NCBI GenBank assembly: GCA_937995535.1
Contig: CALKJU010000021.1
Location: 1 to 37,731 of the forward strand
DNA length: 37,731 bases
Origin: an uncultured Alphaproteobacteria bacterium
GTDB lineage: Bacteria > Pseudomonadota > Alphaproteobacteria > Geminicoccales > Geminicoccaceae
Direction of reading: 5' to 3'
Shown: positions 25,980-34,408 of the stretch, in pieces
Position numbering within the stretch: position 1 is the stretch's first letter
How the letters are laid out: each line of letters opens with the position of its first letter
Notes under the pieces: generated by a model
Databases searched by the model: none
Told to the model about the DNA's origin: nothing
Seen by the model: only the letters and a program-made list of their open reading frames with translations
Made by a program: the position numbers and the translations under genes

Positions 25980-26795
25980 GTGAGCGAGCCGTCCCAGCTT
26001 CCCGCCACACTAGACCTCGACGCCTACAAGCCGGCGCAGATCGCCGAGCGGGTCGAGGCGGTCGGCGTCGCCAAGGCGCGACTGCCGGTCGTCCAGACGC
26101 TGGCGCTGGCGGTTCTCGCCGGCGCGTTCATCGCCTTCGGCGCGATGTTCTACCTTCTGGCCATGACCGAGAGCGCGCTGGGCTTCGGCCCGTCGCGGGT
26201 GCTGGGCGGGGTGTGTTTCTCGTTGGGCCTGATCCTCGTCGTCGTCGCCGGCGCCGAGCTGTTCACCGGCAACAGCCTGATGGTCATGGCCTGGGTCGAC
26301 GGACGGATCGCCGGGAGCGAACTCGTCCGCAACTGGGCGCTGGTGCTCGTCGGCAACAGCATCGGCGCGATCGGCGCGGCGGTGCTCTTTCGTCTGGCCG
26401 ATGGCGGCGCGCTCGGCGGCGGAGCACTCGGCGAGCTGGCCGGCGCGGTCGGCCGCGCCAAGACGTCACTCGCCTGGGACGTCGCGCTGACCCGCGGTCT
26501 CCTGTGCAACGCACTGGTCTGCCTCGCCGTGTGGCTGAGCCTCGCCGCGCGCGACGTCACCGGCCGCGTGGTCGCCATCGTCTTTCCGATCTCGGCCTTC
26601 GTGGCGCTCGGCTTCGAGCACTCCATCGCGAATCTCTTTCTGCTGCCGCTGGCTTTGTTGCTCGCCGCCGAGGGCGTGACCCTCGCCGGTACGGCGCACA
26701 ACCTGTTCTGGGTGACGCTGGGCAATGTCATCGGCGGAGCCGGCTTCGTGGGCCTCGCCTATTGGGTCTGCTATCGCTGGCAGCCGACCCGATGA
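25980..26795 (+). CDS. Formate/nitrite-type channel (FNT family, FocA/NirC-like)
   Basis: 271-residue inner-membrane channel protein; the family forms pentamers passing formate, nitrite or hydrosulfide. Six membrane segments are visible. Family marks: FTGN (95-98) in the second broken helix, LTRGLLCNALVCLAVW (170-185), and the pore His 214 in GFEHSIANLFLLP. The N-terminus up to about residue 38 is cytoplasmic and helical. GTG 25980 is the start; the ribosome site is weak. No formate or nitrite enzyme gene is nearby, so the permeant ion is not determined. The stop overlaps the next gene in ATGA. Confidence 0.92.
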   Translation: MSEPSQLPATLDLDAYKPAQIAERVEAVGVAKARLPVVQTLALAVLAGAFIAFGAMFYLLAMTESALGFGPSRVLGGVCFSLGLILVVVAGAELFTGNSLMVMAWVDGRIAGSELVRNWALVLVGNSIGAIGAAVLFRLADGGALGGGALGELAGAVGRAKTSLAWDVALTRGLLCNALVCLAVWLSLAARDVTGRVVAIVFPISAFVALGFEHSIANLFLLPLALLLAAEGVTLAGTAHNLFWVTLGNVIGGAGFVGLAYWVCYRWQPTR

Positions 26796-27124
26796 GCGCG
26801 GAGCGGACCTACCGCTACGCCACGGATCTTGTCGGACCCGAGCCACGCCGCACGCTGAGCGGGCTCGAGATCCGCGAGCGGATCCGCGACGGCCGGCTGC
26901 CGATCACGCCTATCCCCGACGTCCTCGCCTTCCGGCTGGTCGATGTCGCGGCCGCCAGCGTCGGCTGCGTCGGCACGCCGCAGCCCTTCACTTTTAACAT
27001 GCACGGCACGCTTGACGGTGGTTGGTCCGCCGCCGCAGAGGGCGAGCTGCACCATCCCGTGGGCCGCCTGGTCGCCCACGGGCTGACCACCTGCCTGCTG
27101 CTGCCGGTCGACGGCACGAGGTGA
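26792..27124 (+). pseudogene. PaaI-like hotdog thioesterase with internal deletion
   Basis: 110 residues, against about 140-150 for the family. Residues 22-80 (LSGLEIRERIRDGRLPITPIPDVLAFRLVDV ... TLDGGWSA, here given in parts) match the N-terminal half of PaaI-type acyl-CoA thioesterases. Residues 81-105 (AAEGELHHPVGRLVAHGLTT, then CLLL) match the last strands of the same fold (typically TAEGRLxDxxGRLxAHxTTTCL). The central helix and strands, including the catalytic acidic residue normally found after HGGW, are missing. The junction lies at about 27029-27037, in a GCC GCC GCA run that could have served as a short recombination repeat. HGGW itself reads DGGW. The frame is intact and coupled to the channel gene by ATGA, so the deletion looks recent or the remnant is tolerated. 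Function is probably lost. Confidence 0.62.
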
Positions 27125-27203
27125 GCAAGGCGCGCCATCCCTTGTCTGGCCGGCGCCGCGACCCCACGATCCACAGATGTATCCGCCAACGGGAGGGCTG
27201 AGC

Positions 27204-28178
27204 GTGAGCGACCACGCGGAGTGGCGGATTCCGGAGCATGCGCAACCGAAGGCGGCGGACATCGCCTTCGATCTCGATCGCGCGCTGAGCGCGGTGCTGG
27301 CGCTGCGCGCGGAGGTTCCGGAGGACAGCTTCACCGCGCCCATCCTTGGCGCCGAGCGGGTCGGCAACGCGGTGCTGATCCGCGCCGACGGGCTCGTCGC
27401 CACGATCGGCTACCTGATCACCGAGGCGGAACGGATCTGGCTCTCGAACGGGCGCAGCGCGGTCCAGGCGATGCCGGTGGCCTACGACTTCACCTCCGGG
27501 TTCGGTCTGGTGCAGGCGCTCGGGCGCCTCGACGCCACGCCGCTGGGGCTCGGCTCCGCGCGACCGCTACGCGTCGGCGACGCGCTGATCGTCGCCGCAT
27601 CCGGAGGCCGGGACGGTGCCCTGAGCACGCGGCTGATCGCCAAGCGGGAATTCGCCGGCTACTGGGAGTACCTGCTCGAGGAGGCCCTGTTCACCATTCC
27701 GGCGCATCCGCACTGGGGCGGCGCCGCCTGCCTCGACGCGGCGGGCCGGCTGGTCGGGATCGGCTCGCTGCTCGTCCAGGACGCGAATGTCGCCGGACAT
27801 CAGGTCGCCGGGAACATGATCGTCCCGATCGACCTCCTGACGGCGGCGCTACCCGACCTCGAGGCCTTCGGCCGGCCGCGCGGGCCGGCCCGGCCCTGGC
27901 TCGGTGCCTACCTTGCGGACACGCCGGCCGGCGTCGCCGTCAGCGGCCTCGCTCCGGGCGGTCCGGCTGCCCGCGCCGGGCTGCGTCAGGGCGACCTGAT
28001 CGTCGAGGTGGCGGGCATCCCGATCGGCGACCTGAGCGACCTTTACCGCCAGCTCTGGTCGCTGGGCGATGCCGGCATCACCGTCGTCCTCACCCTGCTG
28101 CGCGACGGGCAGCGCAGCGAGGCCAAGATCACGACGATCGACCGCGACGCCATGCTCCGCCAGCCGCGCCGCCACTGA
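27204..28178 (+). CDS. Trypsin-fold PDZ protein lacking the catalytic His and Ser (pseudo-protease)
   Basis: 324 residues, with the outline of an S1C/DegP-type protease followed by one PDZ domain (about 232-302, PWLGAYLADT ... GLRQGDLIVEVAGIPI). In active members the motifs are LTNxHVV and GNSGGPL. Here the first reads GLVATIGYLI (63-72), with no His. The second reads HPHWGGAACL (168-177), where Trp replaces the Ser. KREFAGYWEYLLEEALFTIPAHP (147-169) is a block I recall as conserved in alphaproteobacterial proteins annotated as serine proteases, so the loss is probably ancestral. GTG 27204 is preferred to ATG 27177 because GGGAGGG lies 6 bases upstream. No signal peptide, so it is probably cytoplasmic. 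A scaffold or peptide-binding role is inference. Confidence 0.8.
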   Translation: MSDHAEWRIPEHAQPKAADIAFDLDRALSAVLALRAEVPEDSFTAPILGAERVGNAVLIRADGLVATIGYLITEAERIWLSNGRSAVQAMPVAYDFTSGFGLVQALGRLDATPLGLGSARPLRVGDALIVAASGGRDGALSTRLIAKREFAGYWEYLLEEALFTIPAHPHWGGAACLDAAGRLVGIGSLLVQDANVAGHQVAGNMIVPIDLLTAALPDLEAFGRPRGPARPWLGAYLADTPAGVAVSGLAPGGPAARAGLRQGDLIVEVAGIPIGDLSDLYRQLWSLGDAGITVVLTLLRDGQRSEAKITTIDRDAMLRQPRRH

Positions 28179-28186
28179 CCTGCGGC

Positions 28187-28723
28187 TCATTGGAGGTCGC
28201 GCGGCCGGATGAAGGCGAGGAGCCGGCCGCCGCCGACCACGACCTCGTCCCACGCTCCGGCGTCGAAGCCGAGATGCAGGCAGGCACCGGTCGGGAACTT
28301 GGCGGCGAGGCTGGCCAGCTGTTCGGTCGGGCCGCTGCCGGTGAGCGACGTCGCGAGCGTGTGCATCCCCGGGTCATGGCCGACCAGCATCAGCCGGCGG
28401 ACCGATTGCGGCTGCCGCCGAACGATGTCCAGCAGCCGGCTGGGCGGCGCGAGATAGAGGCTGCGCAGCTCGCGAACTGGCGGTGCCGGGTCGAATGCGC
28501 GCAGCGCCAGCTCGAGGGTCCGCCGGGCCCGAAGCGCTGTCGAGCACAGGACCAGGTCGGGGACGAGACCCCGCGCCGCGAGCTCGCGGCCCATGCGCTT
28601 GGCTGCCTCCACGCCGCGCGGGGCGAGCCCGCGATCGTGGTCGGGGAGCGACGGATCGTCCCAGGCCGACTTGGCGTGCCGGAACAGGAGCAGCTCACGA
28701 AGTCCGTCCGGCACCTCGTCCAT
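28187..28723 (-). CDS. Histidine phosphatase, SixA-like
   Basis: 178-residue member of the phosphoglycerate mutase-like histidine phosphatase superfamily, SixA subgroup. The catalytic RHG-type motif is LLLFRHAKSAWDD with H16. A conserved Arg is at about 65 (STALRARRT), and the second His is H116 in VGHDPGMH. SixA proteins dephosphorylate histidine phosphotransfer domains or phospho-HPr-like carriers. ATG 28723-28721 is supported by GGGGAGGAG upstream on the minus strand. Longer in-frame extensions would run into the divergent ppk gene. It converges with the PDZ protein gene, 8 bp away, and diverges from ppk across 116 bp. Confidence 0.9.
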   Translation of the reverse strand: MDEVPDGLRELLLFRHAKSAWDDPSLPDHDRGLAPRGVEAAKRMGRELAARGLVPDLVLCSTALRARRTLELALRAFDPAPPVRELRSLYLAPPSRLLDIVRRQPQSVRRLMLVGHDPGMHTLATSLTGSGPTEQLASLAAKFPTGACLHLGFDAGAWDEVVVGGGRLLAFIRPRDLQ

Positions 28724-28839
28724 CGCCTGCTCCTCCCCCTCATGACAGCGACCGCACGGATCTGTAGCATGGCGCAAATGACCGCGCTTCATCCGGGCCC
28801 CTGTCCGCGCCAACCCGATCCGCGCCGCGGCGAGGGCGC

Positions 28840-31008
28840 ATGAACGACCTCGCGACCGCATCGGGTGCGGAGGAGCGGCCTGGGTTCGAGGCCCGGCCGG
28901 AGCACTTCATCAATCGTGAGCTGTCATGGCTCGCCTTCAACGAGCGGGTGCTCGAGGAGGCGTGGAACTCGAGCCATCCGCTGCTCGAGCGCCTGCGTTT
29001 CCTCAGTATCTCGGCGAGCAACCTGGACGAGTTCTACATGGTCCGCGTCGCCGGGCTGCGCGCCCTGGCGATGGCCGGGGTGACCACCCTGAGCATCGAC
29101 GGGATGACCCCGGCGCAGCAGCTCCAGGCGATCAACCAGCGCGCGTTCGCGCTGATGCGCGACCAGATGCGCTGCTGGCACGAGCTGATCCCGCTGTTGC
29201 GCGAGCGCGGGGTGGAACTGCTCCAGGTCGACGAGCTGGAACAGGACGAGCTCGACTGGCTGCGCCATTACTTCATGGACGAGGCGCTCGCCGTCCTGAC
29301 CCCGATCGCGATCGATCCGGCGCATCCCTTTCCGTTCATCCCCAACACCGGGATGAGTGTGGCCGTCGAGCTCGACCGGCCCGACGCGGAGCCCCTGGTC
29401 GGCATCGTGCTCCTGCCGCCCAAGCTCGACCGGTTCATCCGCATCCCCGGCAAGACCCAGCGCTTCGTGCGCATGGAGCAGGTGATCCTGCGGCATCTCG
29501 ACATCCTCTTTCCGGGCTTCGAGCCGCGCGGCTTCGGCTATTTCCGGGTGCTCCGCGACAGCGACATCGAGATCGAGGAGGAGGCCGAGGACCTCGTCCG
29601 GCTGTTCGAGACGCTGGTCAAGCGACGGCGCCGCGGCAGCGTGATCCGCCTCAAGACCGACGCCAGCATGCCCGAGGAACTGCGGCAGTTCCTCGGCGAC
29701 AATCTGGGCGTGTCGCGACAGGACGTGATCGAGATCGACGGCATCCTCGGCCTCGCCGATGCGGCGCAGGTCATCACCAAGGAGCGTCCGGACCTCCTCT
29801 TCCCGCCCTACACACCGCGCTTTCCCGAACGGATCCAGGACTTCGGCGGCGACTGCTTCGCCGCCATCCGGCACAAGGACTTCATCGTCCATCATCCCTA
29901 CGAGAGCTTCGACGTCGTCGTCCAGTTCCTGATCCAGGCGGCCCGCGACCCGGCGGTCGTGGCGATCAAGCAGACCCTCTATCGGACCAGCGAGGACTCG
30001 CCGATCGTGGCGGCGCTGATCGAGGCCGCCGAGGCCGGCAAGTCGGTGACCGCGCTGGTCGAGCTGAAGGCGCGCTTCGACGAGGAGAAGAACATCCGCT
30101 GGGCGCGCAACCTGGAGCGCGCCGGGGTGCAGGTCGTCTACGGTTTCATCGCGCTCAAGACCCACGCCAAGGTGTCGATGGTCGTGCGGCGCGAGAGCCA
30201 GGGGCTGCGCTGCTATGTGCATTTCGGCACCGGCAACTATCACCCGATCACCGCACGGATCTATACCGACCTCAGCTTCTTCACCTGCGATCCGGCGCTC
30301 GCCCGCGACGCCGCCAAGGCGTTCAACTACATGACCGGCTACGCCAAGCCGTCGGGGCTGGAGAAGCTGGCGCTGGCCCCGCACACGCTCCGGCCGAAGC
30401 TCGTCGAGCTGATCGAAGCCGAGATCGAGCACGCCCGGGCCGGCCGCAAGGCGGCCATCTGGGCCAAGCTCAACGCCCTGGTCGACGAGCAGATCATCGA
30501 ACTGCTCTATCGCGCCTCGCAGGCCGGGGTGAGGATCGACCTGGTCGTCCGCGGCATCTGCTGCCTGCGCCCGGGGATCCCGGGCCTGTCGGAGAGCATC
30601 AGGGTCAAGAGCATCGTCGGCCGGTTCCTCGAGCACTCGCGGATCGTCTGTTTCGGGGCCGGGCACGGGCTGCCCTCGCGCCGCGCCAAGGTCTTCATCT
30701 CCTCGGCCGACTGGATGCAGCGCAACCTCAGCCGGCGCGTCGAGACCCTGGTGCCGATCGAGAACGAGACCGTCCATCAGCAGGTCATGTCGCAGATCAT
30801 GATCGCCAATTTGAAGGATGTGGCGTCGAGCTGGATCCTTCAGGCCGATGGCAGCTATCGGCGCCTGCCGCATGAGCGCGGTGCCTTCTCCGCCCACACT
30901 TACTTCATGACCAATCCCAGCCTTTCCGGCCGCGGCAGTGCCTTGAAGAAGAAGGGTGCAGCGCGCCTGCTGCTGAGCGAGGCGCCGGCGGACTCTGCCG
31001 ACCCGTGA
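28840..31008 (+). CDS. ppk: Polyphosphate kinase 1
   Basis: 722-residue enzyme that reversibly polymerises the gamma-phosphate of ATP into polyphosphate. The N-terminal domain starts with [19 protein letters not shown] and [14 protein letters not shown]. The kinase core has [12 protein letters not shown] and [20 protein letters not shown]. The phosphorylated His is H442 in [14 protein letters not shown]. The second active-site His is H599 in [30 protein letters not shown] is another hallmark. The length is normal. ATG 28840 has GAGGG upstream. The stop overlaps the GTG start of ppx, so synthesis and breakdown enzymes are made together. Confidence 0.97.
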   Translation: MNDLATASGAEERPGFEARPEHFINRELSWLAFNERVLEEAWNSSHPLLERLRFLSISASNLDEFYMVRVAGLRALAMAGVTTLSIDGMTPAQQLQAINQRAFALMRDQMRCWHELIPLLRERGVELLQVDELEQDELDWLRHYFMDEALAVLTPIAIDPAHPFPFIPNTGMSVAVELDRPDAEPLVGIVLLPPKLDRFIRIPGKTQRFVRMEQVILRHLDILFPGFEPRGFGYFRVLRDSDIEIEEEAEDLVRLFETLVKRRRRGSVIRLKTDASMPEELRQFLGDNLGVSRQDVIEIDGILGLADAAQVITKERPDLLFPPYTPRFPERIQDFGGDCFAAIRHKDFIVHHPYESFDVVVQFLIQAARDPAVVAIKQTLYRTSEDSPIVAALIEAAEAGKSVTALVELKARFDEEKNIRWARNLERAGVQVVYGFIALKTHAKVSMVVRRESQGLRCYVHFGTGNYHPITARIYTDLSFFTCDPALARDAAKAFNYMTGYAKPSGLEKLALAPHTLRPKLVELIEAEIEHARAGRKAAIWAKLNALVDEQIIELLYRASQAGVRIDLVVRGICCLRPGIPGLSESIRVKSIVGRFLEHSRIVCFGAGHGLPSRRAKVFISSADWMQRNLSRRVETLVPIENETVHQQVMSQIMIANLKDVASSWILQADGSYRRLPHERGAFSAHTYFMTNPSLSGRGSALKKKGAARLLLSEAPADSADP

Positions 31009-32516
31009 CGCCAGCCAGCGCGCATGTGGCGGTCATCGACGTCGGGTCGAACTCGATCCGCCTCGTCGTGTACGACCGTCTGTGCCGGGCGCCGATCCCA
31101 CGCTTCAACGAGAAGTCGCTCTGCGCGCTGGGCAAGGGGCTCGAGGACGGCGGCCGGCTCGATCCGGAGGCGGCCACCTGCGCGCTGCACATCCTCAACC
31201 GCTTCGGCCGCCTCGCCGAGGCGATGGGCGCCGTGCAGCTCACGGTCGTCGCCACCGAGGCGGTGCGGCGGGCTCGCGACGGGGCCGAGTTCCTCGCCCG
31301 AGCCGAGGCGTTGCTCGGGCGCCCGATCAGCGTGCTCAGCGGCGACGAGGAGGCGCGCCTCGCCGCGCTCGGCGTCGCCTGCAGCTTCTGGCAGGCCGAC
31401 GGCGTCGTCGCCGACCTGGGCGGCGGCAGCCTCGAGCTGAGCGAGGTCGGCAGCACTGCCGGAGCGGCCCGCCGGGTCAGCCTGCCGCTCGGCACGCTGC
31501 GGCTCGCCCGCGCCGCGGCCGGGGACGCGAGCGCCGCGCGGCGTCGGGTCGATGCCGCGCTGGACGAGATCCCGTGGCTCGACGGCGCCGCGCGCGGCCG
31601 CGAGTTCTACGTCGTCGGCGGCGGCTGGCGGGCGCTCGCCCGGATCCACCTCGCCATTTCGCGCGCACCACTGCCGGTCGTGAACGGCTACACCGTGACG
31701 CCCGACACGGCGCAGGCGCTGGCACGCATGGTCGGCGGCCTCGACCGCGCCGGGATTCTCGAGCTGCCGGGGCTGCCGCGGCGGCGCGCGGACACGCTGC
31801 CGGCGGCGGCGCTGCTGCTCGATCGCGTGATCGCGCGGCTCGATCCGGCGCGCGTCGTGTTCTCCGCGGTCGGCCTGCGCGAGGGCGTGCTGTTCGCCGC
31901 CTTGCCGGCCGACGAACTGGTCAAGGATCCACTGATCGTCGGCGCGCACGAGCTCGGCCGCACACGCAGTCGGGCACCGGGCATCGGCCCCGCGATGGCC
32001 TCGTGGACCGCGTCCCTGTTCCGCACCGAGACGATCGAGCAGGCGCGGCTGCGGGAGGCGGCGTGCGCCGTCTCCGATGTCGGCTGGCTCGAAACCCGCG
32101 ACAGCCGTGCCCGCGACGCGTTCTTCATGCTGGCGCATTACCCATTTCTGGGGGTTCGTCACGCCGACCGGGTGGCGATCGCCTACGCGGTCTTCATTCG
32201 CTACGAGGGCACGCCGGACGATCCGCCCGTGCGGCCCCTGCTGGCGATGCTGCCCGAGAGCGAGCGCCAGCGGGCGGAGAGCCTCGGACGCGCGTTGCAG
32301 CTCGGCTATCGGCTGTGTGGCGGCGCGCCGGCGATGCTGCAGGGCTCGACGCTGCGCGGGATGTCCGGTGAGATCCGCCTGGAGCTGTCCGAGTCGGTCC
32401 TGGCCCCAGAGGGCGACTCGCTCAAGCTGCGATTGCGTGCGCTCGCCCGGTCGCTCGGCCTCCCGCGCTGGCGCATCGTCGCCCCGGACGACAGTTTGCG
32501 CGCCGTCGGCACCTGA
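31005..32516 (+). CDS. ppx: Exopolyphosphatase / Ppx-GppA phosphatase
   Basis: 503-residue enzyme of the Ppx/GppA (ASKHA-fold) family that removes terminal phosphates from polyphosphate or converts pppGpp to ppGpp. The phosphate-binding loops are [15 protein letters not shown] (10-24) and [15 protein letters not shown]. The region [12 protein letters not shown] contains the catalytic Glu. The C-terminal half carries an HD-like helical domain with [27 protein letters not shown]. The GTG start at 31005 overlaps the ppk stop by 4 bases. The length is that of the longer Ppx form rather than the short exopolyphosphatase. Confidence 0.94.
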   Translation: MTPASAHVAVIDVGSNSIRLVVYDRLCRAPIPRFNEKSLCALGKGLEDGGRLDPEAATCALHILNRFGRLAEAMGAVQLTVVATEAVRRARDGAEFLARAEALLGRPISVLSGDEEARLAALGVACSFWQADGVVADLGGGSLELSEVGSTAGAARRVSLPLGTLRLARAAAGDASAARRRVDAALDEIPWLDGAARGREFYVVGGGWRALARIHLAISRAPLPVVNGYTVTPDTAQALARMVGGLDRAGILELPGLPRRRADTLPAAALLLDRVIARLDPARVVFSAVGLREGVLFAALPADELVKDPLIVGAHELGRTRSRAPGIGPAMASWTASLFRTETIEQARLREAACAVSDVGWLETRDSRARDAFFMLAHYPFLGVRHADRVAIAYAVFIRYEGTPDDPPVRPLLAMLPESERQRAESLGRALQLGYRLCGGAPAMLQGSTLRGMSGEIRLELSESVLAPEGDSLKLRLRALARSLGLPRWRIVAPDDSLRAVGT

Positions 32517-32558
32517 CCGCTTTCGAGTTGTTCTTGCTCGGCCGGGTGGCGGGTTCGC

Positions 32559-32602
32559 GTTGCGTGCTCGCCTGCGTCCGCTAGCGGTTCGGCGAGCGCA
32601 AC
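32559..32602 (+). repeat. Nested inverted repeats upstream of the PadR-like gene
   Basis: GTTGCG-TG-CTCGCC (32559-32572) pairs with GGCGAGCGCAAC (32591-32602), leaving a 2-base bulge. Inside the loop is a perfect 10-base palindrome, CCGCTAGCGG (32578-32587). It lies between ppx and the PadR-like gene, 18 bases before the latter's start. It could be an operator for the regulator or a ppx terminator; there is no T-run. Confidence 0.5.
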
Positions 32603-32619
32603 CTGCCCTGGGACCTGTC

Positions 32620-33141
32620 ATGAGCGACGATGACCCGTTCGAGACCAACGATCTGCTCGACCTCGCCCTGCTCGGCGGCGGCCATGACGAGCCACTCGAT
32701 CTCGATCGCGTGGCGCTCCGGGTACGAACGTTTTGCGCGCCGTGGCTGACGCCCACGACCGAGGTCGTCGAGGGGCGGATCGCGGCGCTGCTCGTGCGCG
32801 GTTGCCTGCGCCTCGACGGGCGGTACGTCACGATCACCAGGGCTGGCCGGTCGGCCCTGCGCTCGCTGCTGCTGCGCCCCCTGCATGCCCGCTCCCACGA
32901 GCTCCGCTTCTGCGCCGAGAACCTCAAGCTCGCCTTCATCGATCTGCTGGACGAGCGTGAGCGCGAGGTGGTCGGCCGCGAGCTTCTCGCGGCGCGACGG
33001 CGCTGTCTCGCCTGCATCGGCGGCCTTGCTGCGAGCTGCGGCCCCGATCGCCCGGCGCTCCAGGCTTGCCTGTCGCTGCGCCGCCGGCTGATGGCCACCG
33101 AGGTCGAGGTGATGGCGGAGGCGCTGGCCCTGCCGAGCTGA
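32620..33141 (+). CDS. PadR-like winged-helix regulator (putative)
   Basis: 173-residue soluble protein. Residues about 29-95 (LDRVALRVRTFCAPWLTPTTEVVEGRIAALLVRGCL, here split, then YVTITRAGRSALRSLL) look like a winged helix: helices, the recognition region, then a wing ending in the I-T-x-A-G-R-x-A-L pattern typical of PadR and MarR proteins. The C-terminal half (ELRFCAENLKLAFIDLLDEREREVVGREL) resembles the helical PadR C-terminal domain with its F-x-x-D-L-L-D/P-x-E motif. It carries five Cys residues, several in the C-terminal half, so redox or metal sensing is possible. ATG 32620 has a poor ribosome site. The palindrome just upstream may be its own operator. Confidence 0.6.
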   Translation: MSDDDPFETNDLLDLALLGGGHDEPLDLDRVALRVRTFCAPWLTPTTEVVEGRIAALLVRGCLRLDGRYVTITRAGRSALRSLLLRPLHARSHELRFCAENLKLAFIDLLDEREREVVGRELLAARRRCLACIGGLAASCGPDRPALQACLSLRRRLMATEVEVMAEALALPS

Positions 33142-33222
33142 TCCGCCGCACCCGTCACGCGGGGCTTTGCGGCGGCGGCTCGACCGTGTAGGCGGCAGCG
33201 GGCCCGCTGCCGCCGACGCCCG

Positions 33223-33624
33223 ATGCCCAGCACCTTCGCCACCCGCCGCCTGCCCGAGACGCCCGATACCCTGGCCCCGGACGGCTCGGAGATCCGGCTA
33301 CTGCCGCAGGTCGGGGCGGGCAGCATGGTCCATGCCCGGCTCCTGCCCGGCACCTGCTCCCGCGCGGCGAGCCACCGGACCGTGGAGGAGCTGTGGTTCG
33401 TGGTGGCCGGCGAGGGCGAGCTGTGGCGCCGCCGCGGCGGGCAGGAGGAGGTGACCCCGCTGAGGCGTGGCGTCGCCGTCTCGATCCCGCTCGGCACCGC
33501 CTTCCAGTTCCGCTGTACCGGCGCCGAGCCGCTCGAGATCGTCATCGTCACCATGCCGCCCTGGCCGGGCGCTGGCGAGGCGGTCCGCACGGCCGATCAC
33601 TGGCCACCCGGCGGGCTCGGTTGA
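33223..33624 (+). CDS. Cupin-domain protein
   Basis: 133-residue single-cupin protein. Motif 1 is [19 protein letters not shown] (50-68), with H51 and E55/E56 as possible ligands. Motif 2 is [18 protein letters not shown] (83-100); the His normally found in the G-T-x-H or G-T-H-x-F part is absent, replaced by Ala-Phe. So only part of the usual metal site remains. The C-terminus [13 protein letters not shown] is like other members of this small family. No enzymatic role can be assigned. The stop overlaps the TTG start of the TauE/SafE permease gene, so they form an operon. Confidence 0.85.
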   Translation: MPSTFATRRLPETPDTLAPDGSEIRLLPQVGAGSMVHARLLPGTCSRAASHRTVEELWFVVAGEGELWRRRGGQEEVTPLRRGVAVSIPLGTAFQFRCTGAEPLEIVIVTMPPWPGAGEAVRTADHWPPGGLG

Positions 33625-34388
33625 CGCCGCTCGAGACGGCCCTGCTGGCTGGCGCCGGCCTCACCGGCGGGGCCGTCAACGCCATGGCCGGCGGCGCCAC
33701 GTTCTTCACCTTCCCGGCGATGCTCGCCGTCGGCCTGCCCGCGGTCGTGGCCAATGCCTCGAACACGGTGGCGCTGTGGCCGGCGAGCTGCGCCGCGGCG
33801 CTCACCGACCGGAAGGCGTTGTGGGCCGAGCGCGGCAAGGCGGCGCCATTCGTGGCGATCGGCCTCGTCGGCGGCCTCGCCGGCGCCCTCCTCCTCCTGG
33901 TCACCTCCAACGAGGCGTTCCGCGTCGCGATCCCCTTCCTGCTCCTCCTGGCGACCGCGACGTTCGCCGGCAGCGGGCCGCTGCTGCGTTGGCTCCGCGC
34001 GCGCCGGCCGGCGGCAGGCGGGCCGCCACGCCCGCGCCACCCGGCGATCCTCGGCCTGATCGGTTTCTGCGCGATCTACGGTGGCTATTTCGGGGCCGGC
34101 ATCGGCATCATGATGATGGCCGGGCTGACGCTGGCCGGCGTGGCCCCGCTGCATCTCGCCAACGCCACCAAGAACCTGCTCGCCGCGACGATCAACGGCG
34201 TGGCCGTTCTGGTGTTCGTGGCGAGCGGCATGGTCGCGTGGCCGGCAACGTTCGTCATGCTCGCCGGCGCGGTCGCCGGCGGCTTCCTCGGCGCGCGGAT
34301 CGCCCGCCACATCCCCGCGCCTGTGCTGCGCGCCGTCGTCGTCACCATCGGCAGCCTGCTGACGGCATGGTATTTCTGGCGGTTGTGA
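33621..34388 (+). CDS. TauE/SafE family permease (sulfite/organosulfonate exporter type)
   Basis: 255-residue inner-membrane protein with about eight hydrophobic segments in two repeats. Each repeat carries a family block: [20 protein letters not shown] (16-35, the G-x-x-N-x-x-A-G-G-G-x-x-x-x-P form) and [21 protein letters not shown] in the second half. The family includes exporters of sulfite, taurine-derived products and other small anions; the substrate here is unknown. TTG 33621 overlaps the cupin stop (TTGA); the family N-terminus starts here and no ATG fits. Coupling to a cupin may point to a shared small-molecule substrate. Confidence 0.88.
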   Translation: MTPLETALLAGAGLTGGAVNAMAGGATFFTFPAMLAVGLPAVVANASNTVALWPASCAAALTDRKALWAERGKAAPFVAIGLVGGLAGALLLLVTSNEAFRVAIPFLLLLATATFAGSGPLLRWLRARRPAAGGPPRPRHPAILGLIGFCAIYGGYFGAGIGIMMMAGLTLAGVAPLHLANATKNLLAATINGVAVLVFVASGMVAWPATFVMLAGAVAGGFLGARIARHIPAPVLRAVVVTIGSLLTAWYFWRL

Positions 34389-34408
34389 GCCTCCGGGCCA
34401 TATCCAGC

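Noticed and set aside
28924..30897. 657-codon minus-strand frame opposite ppk
   Set aside because: The product is Asp/Glu/Leu/Arg-rich without domain pattern, and the plus-strand ppk is fully supported by motifs. It is a composition shadow.
30900..33590. Very long open frame (about 896 codons) on the minus strand
   Set aside because: It lies antisense to ppx, the PadR-like gene and the cupin gene, has low-complexity Arg/Ala/Ser-rich product, no recognisable domain and no ribosome site. Long antisense frames are expected at this GC content.
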